A stretch of DNA of 58,232 nucleotides from JBOFDK01 sp051650305. Its GTDB lineage: Bacteria > Bacillota > Clostridia > Lachnospirales > Cellulosilyticaceae. Below are positions 1 to 8,003 of the stretch, one piece after another. The DNA lies in NCBI GenBank assembly GCA_051650305.1, contig JBOFIT010000084.1, positions 1-58,232 of the forward strand, in the 5' to 3' direction. The notes beneath the pieces were generated by a model that was given only the letters and a program-made list of their open reading frames with translations, was not told where the DNA came from and made no database searches. Every line of letters begins with the position of its first letter. Positions within the stretch are counted from its first letter, which is position 1. A program made the translations under genes and the position numbers.

Positions 1-341
<341 letters not shown>

Positions 342-450
342 ATACTATGATTTTAACATCATTTGATATGGCTATAAATTAAATTAATTGACTGGCATTT
401 AGGTATATAGTTTCTATTATATTCACTTAGTGTGCCGTAAGCACTTGTTT

Positions 451-479
451 ATATTATCAAGAGAATCTCTACTTGTCAA
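451..479 (-). promoter_or_regulatory. rRNA operon promoter
   Basis: On the minus strand there is a perfect -35 TTGACA (474-479), a 17-nt spacer and TAATAT as -10 (451-456). Transcription would start near 444, leaving about 100 nt of leader before the 16S 5' end. The near-consensus hexamers and location fit a sigma-A rRNA promoter. Confidence 0.85.
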
Positions 480-596
480 CTGTGTTTTCTATATTTTTTC
501 TTTTTTACTATATTATTCTTTAACAAATATATTTAAAATTATGTCTGCTTATAGTATAATATAAGCTACATTTATATAGACAAAGGATGCACACAT

Positions 597-1202
597 ATGA
601 AAATTTTAATTATATCCGACCATGAGAGCTCCTACATATGGGATCATTTTGATAAATCCAAGTTTAAAGATATTGATTTAATTATCTCTTGCGGCGATTT
701 AAAAGCCTCCTATCTTTCTTTTCTTGTAACGATGATTCCTAAGCCACTTTATTACGTTCATGGTAATCACGATACAAACTATCGCCACCACCCACCAGAA
801 GGATGTGTTTGCATAGACGATACGGTCGTTACCTATAACGGCTTAACGATTGCAGGCTTAGGGGGTTGCATTGAATATACCGGAGGCCCTTTTCAATATT
901 CAGAAGCTACAATGAAACGCAGAACAAAAAAACTCATTAAAGCTTGCTCAAAAAAAGGGGGCCTTGATATTTTAGTTACCCACGCTCCTACTCTTGATCT
1001 TGGGGATGGTGATGATTGGGTACACAAAGGCTTTGCATGTTTTTATGATTTCTACGAAAAGCTTTCCCCAGCTTATCATTTACACGGCCATCAGCACCTT
1101 AATTATAGCAATAAGTCGCAGCGAATACTTCAAGCGAATAACACGTGTATTATTAATGGCTATGGTTATTATATTTTAGATACAGAAAAAGCAGACTCCT
1201 AA
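597..1202 (+). CDS. Calcineurin-like metallophosphoesterase
   Basis: This 201-aa soluble protein has the ordered metal-binding motifs of the calcineurin-like phosphoesterase fold: SDHE near residue 7 (usually DxH), GDL near 33, GNHD near 56, THAP near 129 and HGHQH near 163. The family hydrolyses phosphomono- or diesters with two bound metal ions. The substrate cannot be told from sequence. The start is the ATG at 597, preceded by AAAGGA at 582-587. A TATAAT hexamer sits at 555-560, but I see no good -35. It is divergent from the rRNA operon and ends in a shared terminator. It resembles the small YfcE/MJ0936-type enzymes. Confidence 0.85.
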   Translation: MKILIISDHESSYIWDHFDKSKFKDIDLIISCGDLKASYLSFLVTMIPKPLYYVHGNHDTNYRHHPPEGCVCIDDTVVTYNGLTIAGLGGCIEYTGGPFQYSEATMKRRTKKLIKACSKKGGLDILVTHAPTLDLGDGDDWVHKGFACFYDFYEKLSPAYHLHGHQHLNYSNKSQRILQANNTCIINGYGYYILDTEKADS

Positions 1203-1227
1203 ATCACACATTAGGAATCTGCTTTTT
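1186..1227. terminator. Bidirectional intrinsic terminator
   Basis: An inverted repeat of about 17 bp (AAAAAGCAGACTCCTAA and its complement with one mismatch) has an A-run on one side and a T-run on the other. It closes both the plus-strand phosphoesterase gene and the minus-strand gene that ends at 1232. Confidence 0.85.
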
Positions 1228-1231
1228 TCGT

Positions 1232-3196
1232 TTATTGTTTCGTATGAACAATGTTTTTCATATAAGAAAATGGATCTGTAGGTTTTAAGTCAGCATTATT
1301 TGGCAATTCGCCTTCTACGCCGTCTACCAACCAGTCCATATGGATAATGTCTTCATAATCGCATACTTCGCCTGTCTTTACACGAAGCTGATTGTTTTGG
1401 TCGTAGATAGGACCTGTAAAAACATTAAACTCGTTACGTGTAATGGCACTTTTTACCCCTTCAATCAGATACTTCATCTGAGGATTAATTTGTCTGTTTG
1501 AATACAATACATCCACAATACCTGTATTCATACCAAGCCAGAAATTAAGCGGTGCTTCTTCGTTAGCCGAGATATCTGTCACTGTCTTCCATACCCCACT
1601 TAATATATTGCGAATAACTTTTTCATAGAAAACGCCCCAGTTCCATATAGCCATGGCATAATGTTTTTTATCCAGCTCATTTTCGCCGATGCTATAAATG
1701 CCGTATTCCTTAGACATATCTTGTGGAATAGGTAAATCTTCATTTGAAATAATATCCACGTTCATTTCCTTCATCTTACGTGCCACATCTTTGCCTTGTT
1801 CAGGGTTATCCCATCTATAAGTCCACATCGCTTTAACTTTGACATAAGGATTAACCGCCCTTGCTCCTAAGGTAAAAGCATTAATACTTGAGACCACCTC
1901 TGAAATAGGGTAAGGTGCAATATAACCAATGGTATTGGTTTTTGTCATAGCGCCCGCAATCATTCCTAGCAAGAATCTCGGTTCATGAATACGCCCAAAG
2001 TAAAGGGTCAGCGACTTATAAGAATGGGTGGCTGCACAATTGAAGAATTTAGTCCCTGGATATTGCATCGCTGCTTTTAAGGCAGGTGCTACAAAAGTTG
2101 GACTTGTTGTAAAGACAATGTCATACTTTTCTTTCGCTAACTTTTCTAGTACACCATATGCTTCAGGACTTTCTGGAACATCGATAATCTTAGTGGTTTG
2201 GATCTGACCTTTAAAAATATTGTCGATATGCAGACGTCCTAACTCGTGACTATACGCCCATCCTGATCTTTCAGGAGACTTTGCATAAACAAAAGCAATG
2301 CGTAATGTCTTCTTCGGACTCATGAGTTCACTGAGTGTTGAAAAGACTCTTTTCTTTCTAGGCGTCTCTAAAGTATCTGTCTTGACATTGACTTCTTCTT
2401 TTTCGATAACCTGTAATTCTTCAATTAGCTTGACGATATATTTTTTATGAGCATTTTCAGTGACTTCATCTGGTAAACCATAGATTTTTAGGAAGTTTAA
2501 GAAAGCATCGCCCGTAGTAATAGGTAGTCGCTGACCACCTTCTCTTAAATAAATGGTTCTAAAAGGACGATAGACGTTAGAAATAAAAGTCTTTTCTTTC
2601 GTTTCTAGCATCGCGTTAATCACACTGTAGTTCTGTATAAACTTATAAAGTTCTTCAAAACGTCCTTCTTGAGTAAACCAAATGGTATTGAGCTGCGTTT
2701 TCTTATAGAAATCCATAAACTCATAATAAATCGTATTCACCTTACTCTGAGCATCTCGTTTAGGGACGAGCCTCGTTACATAAGCATTAAAAGATGTCGC
2801 CCCTACAAATTTCAGAACACTTACACGTTTATTGCCTTCCACAACAAAAAAGCGATTCAAGTATTCATAAACTTTTAATGGTTCGCGTATACCTTCTTCG
2901 ATATGCGCTTGATATAAGTGCATCCATTTGGTCGCAAATTCTGTCTGTGCACCCATAAGTGGCATAAAATTATGGGCAAAAGCAACGCTTCTGGAATGGG
3001 TATAGGTTCCTATTATTTTATTCAACGGTACTTCAACCAATCCTAAAGGAACTTCAGAAGCAACGTCTGTCTGCTGAACAATACCATCCAAAGAAGGCAA
3101 GTTCCCTATTTCCCCTTTATTCACTAAAGCATTCCAAGCTTGTTTTGCGCTTTTGATTGCTTGTTCATATACACCTTCAAGTTCGAATTGGTTCAT
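1232..3196 (-). CDS. Cytoplasmic BMP/PnrA-type binding protein with ParB-like N-terminal domain
   Basis: This is a 654-aa protein. Residues about 295-580 look like the BMP/PnrA/Med substrate-binding fold, with motifs such as IAFVYAKSPERSGWAYSHE, FNCAATH and GARAVNP. That family normally binds nucleosides at the cell surface. There is no signal peptide or lipobox; instead about 290 residues precede the fold. Within them, 'VPLNKIIGTYTHSR' followed by 'EGNKRVSVLKFV' resembles the ParB/sulfiredoxin nuclease-like pattern. The start ATG at 3196 has AAGAGGTGG upstream. It looks like an intracellular ligand sensor or regulator rather than a transporter component. This is inference. Confidence 0.7.
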   Translation of the reverse strand: MNQFELEGVYEQAIKSAKQAWNALVNKGEIGNLPSLDGIVQQTDVASEVPLGLVEVPLNKIIGTYTHSRSVAFAHNFMPLMGAQTEFATKWMHLYQAHIEEGIREPLKVYEYLNRFFVVEGNKRVSVLKFVGATSFNAYVTRLVPKRDAQSKVNTIYYEFMDFYKKTQLNTIWFTQEGRFEELYKFIQNYSVINAMLETKEKTFISNVYRPFRTIYLREGGQRLPITTGDAFLNFLKIYGLPDEVTENAHKKYIVKLIEELQVIEKEEVNVKTDTLETPRKKRVFSTLSELMSPKKTLRIAFVYAKSPERSGWAYSHELGRLHIDNIFKGQIQTTKIIDVPESPEAYGVLEKLAKEKYDIVFTTSPTFVAPALKAAMQYPGTKFFNCAATHSYKSLTLYFGRIHEPRFLLGMIAGAMTKTNTIGYIAPYPISEVVSSINAFTLGARAVNPYVKVKAMWTYRWDNPEQGKDVARKMKEMNVDIISNEDLPIPQDMSKEYGIYSIGENELDKKHYAMAIWNWGVFYEKVIRNILSGVWKTVTDISANEEAPLNFWLGMNTGIVDVLYSNRQINPQMKYLIEGVKSAITRNEFNVFTGPIYDQNNQLRVKTGEVCDYEDIIHMDWLVDGVEGELPNNADLKPTDPFSYMKNIVHTKQ

Positions 3197-3213
3197 TCAT
3201 CCACCTCTTTATT

Positions 3214-3573
3214 TTATTTGCGTTTAAAAGATTCTACATTCGTTTCATCCATACCCCATTTTAACTCTCGACCCTCTAAAGCATAATACATATCAAAAAC
3301 TTTTTGTTCAACGCTATAACTCATCTGATGAGGCTCCAAAAGTTTAAAGGTAGGTTTTTGGCTACTATCTTCCAATATGACTTTGCCATCTTTTTTAAAT
3401 TCAATGGTTTTATTTGTTTCTAAAGAGCACCATTTACCATATATGCTCGGATTGGTATATGTGTGAATACCATATAATGTGACCGCACAAAATATCACAA
3501 GTATTGATACACACATGGTGAGTCTTCCTAAATGCAATTTCCTTTTAGTGTGTGTATGTATCTTATTTGACAT
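3214..3573 (-). CDS. Small membrane-anchored protein, lipocalin-like tail
   Basis: This 119-aa protein is not assigned to a known family. A basic N-terminus is followed by one hydrophobic segment (about residues 17-37, LTMCVSILVIFCAVTLYGI). The exported part has a 'YGKWCSLETNKTIEFKKDGKV' pattern similar to small lipocalin-like/DUF repeat proteins that begin GxW. The start chosen is the ATG at 3573, because AAAGGGGG lies just upstream. A longer reading frame to 3630 would begin inside the terminator of the preceding gene. Confidence 0.6.
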   Translation of the reverse strand: MSNKIHTHTKRKLHLGRLTMCVSILVIFCAVTLYGIHTYTNPSIYGKWCSLETNKTIEFKKDGKVILEDSSQKPTFKLLEPHQMSYSVEQKVFDMYYALEGRELKWGMDETNVESFKRK

Positions 3574-3630
3574 TTCTTTTCCCCCTTTAATACCCCAAAT
3601 TATACTATATTTATGCTTGTTTTTCAACAT

Positions 3631-3666
3631 AACAAAGAGCCTATACCTGATGGTAGGCTCTTTGTT
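3631..3666 (-). terminator. Intrinsic terminator
   Basis: Stem AACAAAGAGCCTA (3631-3643) pairs with TAGGCTCTTTGTT (3654-3666). It lies directly downstream of the gene ending at 3667 and upstream of the next gene start. Confidence 0.75.
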
Positions 3667-4416
3667 TTAATCGCTATAGCGATATCCTGTTAATTGATCT
3701 TTAGGGAGCACGAACTCTACAACGCCTGAAGCATAAGGTGCAATTTCATATACATTAAATATAATAACCAAATCTCCGTTAGGACGAATATAAAACCTTT
3801 CATCCTCATTCATCGTCAACACTTGAGACAAATCATCATAAAAAACTTGTCCTTCTTTTTTCCGTTCTTCTATTTGTTGATGAATAAGCTCCCCTATTTG
3901 ATGTTTATAATCTACCTTTTCATCAAACAAAGCTTTAAGTGTGAGGACTTGATTTTCGCTTATGTCGATAACCTTATAGGATTGATAAGGAAAACCATGT
4001 GCGCCACCTGTGTATAAGTAATCAAATAATTCCACAGTTAGCAAATGTCCCATACTATCTTCTAAGTGATAGTTACTTATAACTTCATAAACTACTTTCT
4101 CTTGGTTTGACAACTTATTGGGTCTCTCATTTTGCAATTGTTTTTGTAGATCTACAATTCTAGTTTTAAAATACTTATTCATTTTCCGCTCAAATCGTTT
4201 GTCTGGGAGCCCTTTAATCGTTGGCACTGTAGCATGAATCGTTAAGTTTTTTCCTGCTTTATCTACAACATGTTGTTGCACTTGTATCTCTTGTGGTATT
4301 GCCATGACAAAAATCGCATTTCCCGGTGTATTCTCTGTTTCTTTTTCTTTGGCATAACACATATTTGTGAAAATCATTGGTAGAATAAGAAAGGTAAACA
4401 ATGCTTTTTTAACCAT
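3667..4416 (-). CDS. Secreted DUF4163/DUF3298 (RsiV-like) protein
   Basis: This 249-aa protein has a signal peptide (MVKKALFTFLILPMIFTNMCYA). The body fits the DUF4163-DUF3298 arrangement: a 'YHLEDSMGHLLTVELFDYLYTGGAHG' type stretch and a 'FYIRPNGDLVIIFNVYEIAPYASG' stretch. The same region is found in RsiV-type anti-sigma factors and PdaC. Here there is no membrane helix or sigma-binding N-terminus, so it is probably a free extracytoplasmic protein, perhaps binding peptidoglycan or lysozyme-like ligands (inference). AGGGGGAATT upstream sets the ATG at 4416. Confidence 0.75.
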   Translation of the reverse strand: MVKKALFTFLILPMIFTNMCYAKEKETENTPGNAIFVMAIPQEIQVQQHVVDKAGKNLTIHATVPTIKGLPDKRFERKMNKYFKTRIVDLQKQLQNERPNKLSNQEKVVYEVISNYHLEDSMGHLLTVELFDYLYTGGAHGFPYQSYKVIDISENQVLTLKALFDEKVDYKHQIGELIHQQIEERKKEGQVFYDDLSQVLTMNEDERFYIRPNGDLVIIFNVYEIAPYASGVVEFVLPKDQLTGYRYSD

Positions 4417-4518
4417 TTTTAATTCCCCCTGTCAATGAAGTTACAAAGTTAGTATGAGCTTTATATGCTCAGATTATAATAAGCAATGATTTCAAAAACT
4501 GTTTTGTATTGACAAATA

Positions 4519-4546
4519 AAACGCCTAGGACGTGTCCTAAGCGTTT
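4519..4546 (-). terminator. Intrinsic terminator
   Basis: An AAACGC...GCGTTT stem with inner TAGG/CCTA pairs lies just after the small gene ending at 4555. A T-rich tract follows on the minus strand. Confidence 0.65.
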
Positions 4547-4554
4547 ATCAGTTC

Positions 4555-4797
4555 TTAATCATCACATTCATGTCCTGTACAAATGCAGTCATGACCTGTC
4601 TTTTTTTGGATTTCATGAAGCTTATCTAAGAAATCTTCGATTTCCCCTACTTCCATACGATCATCTGTAGAAATGGTACAGATCTTACCTCTTTTAAAGT
4701 CTCTTAGTGTGAAAGTATAGGCGTTACCTTCTTGTTTATGGATGCATCTATAACCATCTTTGTATTTGTTTTTAAATTCGTTGAATTGCTCGTGCAT
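4555..4797 (-). CDS. Small protein of unknown function, Cys/His-rich tail
   Basis: This 80-aa acidic/basic protein ends in a 'GHDCICTGHECDD' stretch (three Cys, two His) that could bind a metal. No family is recognised. The start ATG at 4797 has AAAGGA eight bases upstream, and the gene has its own terminator, so it is likely real and monocistronic. Confidence 0.65.
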   Translation of the reverse strand: MHEQFNEFKNKYKDGYRCIHKQEGNAYTFTLRDFKRGKICTISTDDRMEVGEIEDFLDKLHEIQKKTGHDCICTGHECDD

Positions 4798-4851
4798 TTT
4801 AATCGTCCTTTCTTTCTAGCTCTCTTATTAAGATGCACTTTTTTTTATTTT

Positions 4852-5820
4852 TCATACCCCAAAATCTTCAAACCTCAGTTTCTTCATCTCACGATGCTTC
4901 TGATTCGATTCAATCTCGTGGGTATAAATAGACAACGTAATGGCTGGGTTACTATGGGAGATAAGGGATGAAATCGTAGAAATGTCCATATTGGCAGCAA
5001 TACAATAAGAAGCAAAGGTATGCCTAAAAATATGGGCATGAATATGGCGATCTAACACCTCCGAGTACTTAAGCATCAAATCATGCAAGGTTCTTGTAGC
5101 CAAATGATGCTTCCCATCCATTCGCGCTGGGAAAAGATAAGGACTTTTATCCAGATGTCTCCTTATCTCTTCATTGGTAAGCTTTTGTAACCTTATGTCA
5201 TACAGTTTAAATGCCTCATGCAACTGATCATGTATCGGTATACTATTATATTTATTTCCTTTAGCAAGGATTACGAGCACATTTTGTTCCGATTGTCTAT
5301 CTGTCTTTTTCAAAGCTACTGCTTCTGTGGCACGACACCCCGTATAAAGTAAGACACTGGTGAGTAAGGCATTTCGAATCCACGAATAATACAAGTAATC
5401 ATAATGATTGCTTTCCCCTATCCGTTCTTCATAAGTCCCTATTTCATCAGCGATATAGCGCCATAACTCGCCTAGTTCGCTAGAAGTGAGCACTTCTTTA
5501 GGCTTTTTTTGCTTCTTAAGTTTGATAGGGTCGATCCATTCGTATAAACGCTCTTCACAAAATCTTTTTTCATAACAATATTTCAAAAACCGATGCACCA
5601 CCACACGTTTCCTACGAAGACTAGTGGTTTTAAGTCCTTCACCGTGCAAAAAGCTTAAATACTTCTCAAAATCCTCAAAGCATAACGTATCTAGTTCCTT
5701 TTCACCAATACACCCTTCCCATTGATTTAAGTCTTGTCGATAGGCCTTGATTGTATGTACAGAATGTCCGTCATAGGCTACATTCGTTAAAAACAGCTTG
5801 ATTGCCTGCGTTGTTGTCAT
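4852..5820 (-). CDS. Tyrosine recombinase (XerC/D-like integrase)
   Basis: This 322-aa protein has an N-terminal SAM-like core-binding domain (about 4-95) and a catalytic domain (about 110-310). The catalytic set is visible: Arg163 in GCRATEA, Lys187 in the beta-hairpin, His263 and Arg266 in HIFRH, His289 in SHSNP, and the nucleophile Tyr299 in SIYTH. AGGAGG precedes the ATG at 5820. Size and motif spacing are like XerC/D or small integrases. No phage, transposon or attachment duplication is evident next to it, so it may be a stand-alone chromosomal recombinase. Confidence 0.9.
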   Translation of the reverse strand: MTTTQAIKLFLTNVAYDGHSVHTIKAYRQDLNQWEGCIGEKELDTLCFEDFEKYLSFLHGEGLKTTSLRRKRVVVHRFLKYCYEKRFCEERLYEWIDPIKLKKQKKPKEVLTSSELGELWRYIADEIGTYEERIGESNHYDYLYYSWIRNALLTSVLLYTGCRATEAVALKKTDRQSEQNVLVILAKGNKYNSIPIHDQLHEAFKLYDIRLQKLTNEEIRRHLDKSPYLFPARMDGKHHLATRTLHDLMLKYSEVLDRHIHAHIFRHTFASYCIAANMDISTISSLISHSNPAITLSIYTHEIESNQKHREMKKLRFEDFGV

Positions 5821-5841
5821 ACTTCCTCCTGTATGTATTTT

Positions 5842-5883
5842 ATAATAAAAGGGATACCTCCTAAGAGATATCCCTTTTATTAT
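5842..5883 (-). terminator. Intrinsic terminator
   Basis: A 15-bp perfect stem (ATAATAAAAGGGATA / TATCCCTTTTATTAT) follows the transporter gene ending at 5890. Confidence 0.85.
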
Positions 5884-5889
5884 AATTTA

Positions 5890-6720
5890 TTAATCTACTT
5901 TTGTATATTTTTTATAGATAAGATAATACATAATGGCAATGAATAATCCACCAATAAAGTTACCAATTGTTACTGGGATAACGTTATTAATGAAGAAATT
6001 CCCCCATGTAAGACCTTCTAACTTTTCTAATGCAATACCAGACATCTCTACTAACTCTGGGTTCATCTTTGTGAATAAACCTGCTGGTACATAATACATA
6101 TTAGCAACAACGTGCTCTGCGCCGCTAATTGCAAAAGCAAAGATAGCAAAGAAACCAGCTAATACTTTACCTGTAATGTCTTTAGCTGCATACATCATTA
6201 AAATCCCTGCACATACAAACACATTACAAATAATCGCAAGTATAAGTGCCTCTGAAAATGGGATTGTCGCTTTATGCTCTGCTGTTTTTAATACATATGC
6301 CGCGAATTTACCATCACTCATAGTAAACATTCCTGAATTTGCTTGCATAAAAGCAAATGTTACGGCACCTATAAAGTTTCCTAATAATACAATACCTAAA
6401 TTTTTGAATAACTGAACATACTTCACGCGTTTTTCAAAACAAGCCATTGCAATCAGACAGTTTCCTGTAAATAGGTCCGCGCCGTTGATAACAACGAACA
6501 TAAGTCCAATTGGGAATACTGCGCCTGTTACTAACTTAGCTACACCTTTATCAGCAATTGCATGTGCTGCTGTAGATGATGCAATTGCCCCTAATGCAAT
6601 ATACACACCTGCCATAATAGCCATTAAAAATACAACCATATTTCTACGGTTAATTTTTGCTTCTCCACCTACTATCGTATAATCAGTAATTTCATTTGGT
6701 GCTAGATAATTTTTAGACAT
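5890..6720 (-). CDS. Formate/nitrite transporter family (FNT) channel
   Basis: This 276-aa integral membrane protein has six predicted helices. It matches FocA/NirC features: 'VYIALGAIASSTAAHA' in helix 1, 'NGADLFTGNCLIA' at the omega loop, 'GNFIGAVTFAF', and 'SGAEHVVANMYYVPAGLF' carrying the conserved central His. FNT channels move formate, nitrite or hydrosulfide across the membrane. An anaerobe with formate-THF ligase (13.9-15.6 kb) makes formate a reasonable substrate, but this is inference. The start is ATG at 6720 (AAGGAGTG upstream) rather than the longer frame to 6756. Confidence 0.88.
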   Translation of the reverse strand: MSKNYLAPNEITDYTIVGGEAKINRRNMVVFLMAIMAGVYIALGAIASSTAAHAIADKGVAKLVTGAVFPIGLMFVVINGADLFTGNCLIAMACFEKRVKYVQLFKNLGIVLLGNFIGAVTFAFMQANSGMFTMSDGKFAAYVLKTAEHKATIPFSEALILAIICNVFVCAGILMMYAAKDITGKVLAGFFAIFAFAISGAEHVVANMYYVPAGLFTKMNPELVEMSGIALEKLEGLTWGNFFINNVIPVTIGNFIGGLFIAIMYYLIYKKYTKVD

Positions 6721-6746
6721 GATATACACTCCTTTTCCAATCACCG

Positions 6747-6775
6747 AGTATATCATTAGATTTGTTTCTTTTCAA
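6747..6775 (-). promoter_or_regulatory. Promoter of the FNT channel gene
   Basis: Minus-strand TTGAAA (6770-6775), 17-nt spacer and TATACT (6747-6752), about 27 nt before the start codon. Confidence 0.6.
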
Positions 6776-6806
6776 CAAAAATATTTATGCTTTTTGATTT
6801 TTGTTG

Positions 6807-7643
6807 TTATTCACCTTGTTTAAGTAGCAATTCTTGGATTTTATTGTTTAATTGTTGTTGCAATTCATACTGTTCTTCTCTTAAAATCTCAATTTTTTGA
6901 TTAAATTGTAATTTCTGTTCAAGGAGAGCATTTTTATTTTCTAATACATAACGTGATTTTACTTCTTCTAATTCATGCTCTTTCTTTTCCAGTGTATTTT
7001 CTTGTTCTTTTTGTAACTTTTCATTTTCTCGTTGCATAAACCAAACTTCAGAAGCCAATTCATCATTACGATTTTTAAGTTTGGTGATTTCTTCATTGCG
7101 TTCATCGATTTCTAGCTGCAATCTCTCGTATTGGCTTATTTGCTCGGTTAGGCGCTTTACTTCTTGCTCAAATTTCGCTTCTAGCATACTTTGCTGCTTA
7201 ATTTGCACTTTCTGCTCGTCGATTGTTTCTTTTAACCTTATTATTTCCTTATCTTTATCCACAAGATCTTCTTGAAGTGCTTGACGGTCTTTTAACCCTT
7301 CTTGCTCTTTTTCTTCTAGTCCCTTGATTTGCTCTTTTAAGGCTTCAATCTCTTCATCTTTGTTTTGGATCACTTCATCTTTCTCCCCAAGGCGGTCTTC
7401 TACCACCAATTGGGTGCGTTCATTCATATTGATATAAAGATGCTGGATGCGTTGTAAAAGTCGCTGAAGTTCATCGATATCTGAACTTATAACGCTTTCT
7501 TTCGCTTTTTCCTTCTCTAATTTATAAGTATGTACAAGTAAATTCATGAATTCTTTCCCTGTTAATTGGGTACTTTTCATTAATTCACTTAATTCGCCCT
7601 TCATTTCTTCTGAAACTTTTACTCCAAATGTAACATCTGCCAT
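6807..7643 (-). CDS. Long coiled-coil protein with ribbon-helix-helix-like N-terminus
   Basis: The 278-aa protein begins MADVTFGVKVSEEMKGELSE, a beta strand plus helix pattern like ribbon-helix-helix DNA-binding proteins, with 'TGKEFMNLLVHTYKLEK' as a possible second helix. Residues about 60-278 are almost pure charged heptad coiled coil (Glu/Lys/Gln rich). AGGGAG precedes the ATG at 7643. Six GTTAAC boxes lie immediately upstream, so the RHH-like end may bind them and control its own gene (inference). Similar RHH-plus-coiled-coil layouts occur in plasmid and integrative-element proteins. It has no recognised symbol. Confidence 0.7.
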   Translation of the reverse strand: MADVTFGVKVSEEMKGELSELMKSTQLTGKEFMNLLVHTYKLEKEKAKESVISSDIDELQRLLQRIQHLYINMNERTQLVVEDRLGEKDEVIQNKDEEIEALKEQIKGLEEKEQEGLKDRQALQEDLVDKDKEIIRLKETIDEQKVQIKQQSMLEAKFEQEVKRLTEQISQYERLQLEIDERNEEITKLKNRNDELASEVWFMQRENEKLQKEQENTLEKKEHELEEVKSRYVLENKNALLEQKLQFNQKIEILREEQYELQQQLNNKIQELLLKQGE

Positions 7644-7660
7644 AATATTCTCCCTATTCG

Positions 7661-7754
7661 GTTAACTTCATTCTTAAGGTTAACCTATCTATTTTTAGTT
7701 AACTTATTGATTTTATTGATAGTTAACTTTAGTTAACCTCTTGTATATGTTAAC
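7661..7754. repeat. Array of six GTTAAC palindromic boxes
   Basis: GTTAAC occurs at 7661, 7679, 7698, 7722, 7732 and 7749, with start-to-start steps of 18, 19, 24, 10 and 17 nt. Most copies are flanked by A/G on the left and T/C on the right. The array sits between the start codon of the coiled-coil gene and the preceding inverted repeat. It is a likely operator or partition-type binding array for the RHH-like product. Confidence 0.75.
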
Positions 7755-7774
7755 ACATTTCACCATTATATTGC

Positions 7775-7813
7775 AACCCACCACAGATAATATAGTATTA
7801 TCTGTGGTGGGTT
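7775..7813. repeat. 18-bp perfect inverted repeat, 3-nt loop
   Basis: AACCCACCACAGATAATA (7775-7792) and its exact complement (7796-7813) are separated by TAG. There is no long T-run on either strand (only TTTT shared with the plus-strand side). It may be a weak terminator or a structured element. No coding gene ends at it on the plus strand. Confidence 0.6.
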
Positions 7814-7821
7814 TTGCCATT

Positions 7822-7880
7822 AGAAAGTATAAAAACGATAGATAGATCGAAAAAGGGATTTTTAAAAGAAAGTATAAAAA
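7822..7880. repeat. Pair of 14-bp direct repeats
   Basis: AGAAAGTATAAAAA occurs at 7822-7835 and again at 7867-7880 in the non-coding stretch 7814-7954. I find no convincing gene in this stretch. Confidence 0.5.
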
Positions 7881-7954
7881 AAGAAGTCTTTGTGGATAAA
7901 AAAGGCTTCGAAATCAGGAGGGGTCATAATTTTCAGTTTTTAATACCAAAATAA

Positions 7955-7986
7955 AAAACGCATCAACTAGGATGTTGATACGTTTT
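7955..7986 (-). terminator. Intrinsic terminator
   Basis: AAAACG(C)ATCAAC pairs with GTTGAT(A)CGTTTT, with a T-rich tail on the minus strand. It terminates the flavoprotein gene ending at 8004. Confidence 0.8.
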
Positions 7987-8003
7987 CTGTGGATCATTTG
8001 CAT

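Noticed and set aside
7902..7964. Short plus-strand frame starting GTG (about 20 codons) near a GGAGG
   Set aside because: The GGAGG lies inside the frame rather than before the start, and the frame is short and not recognisable.
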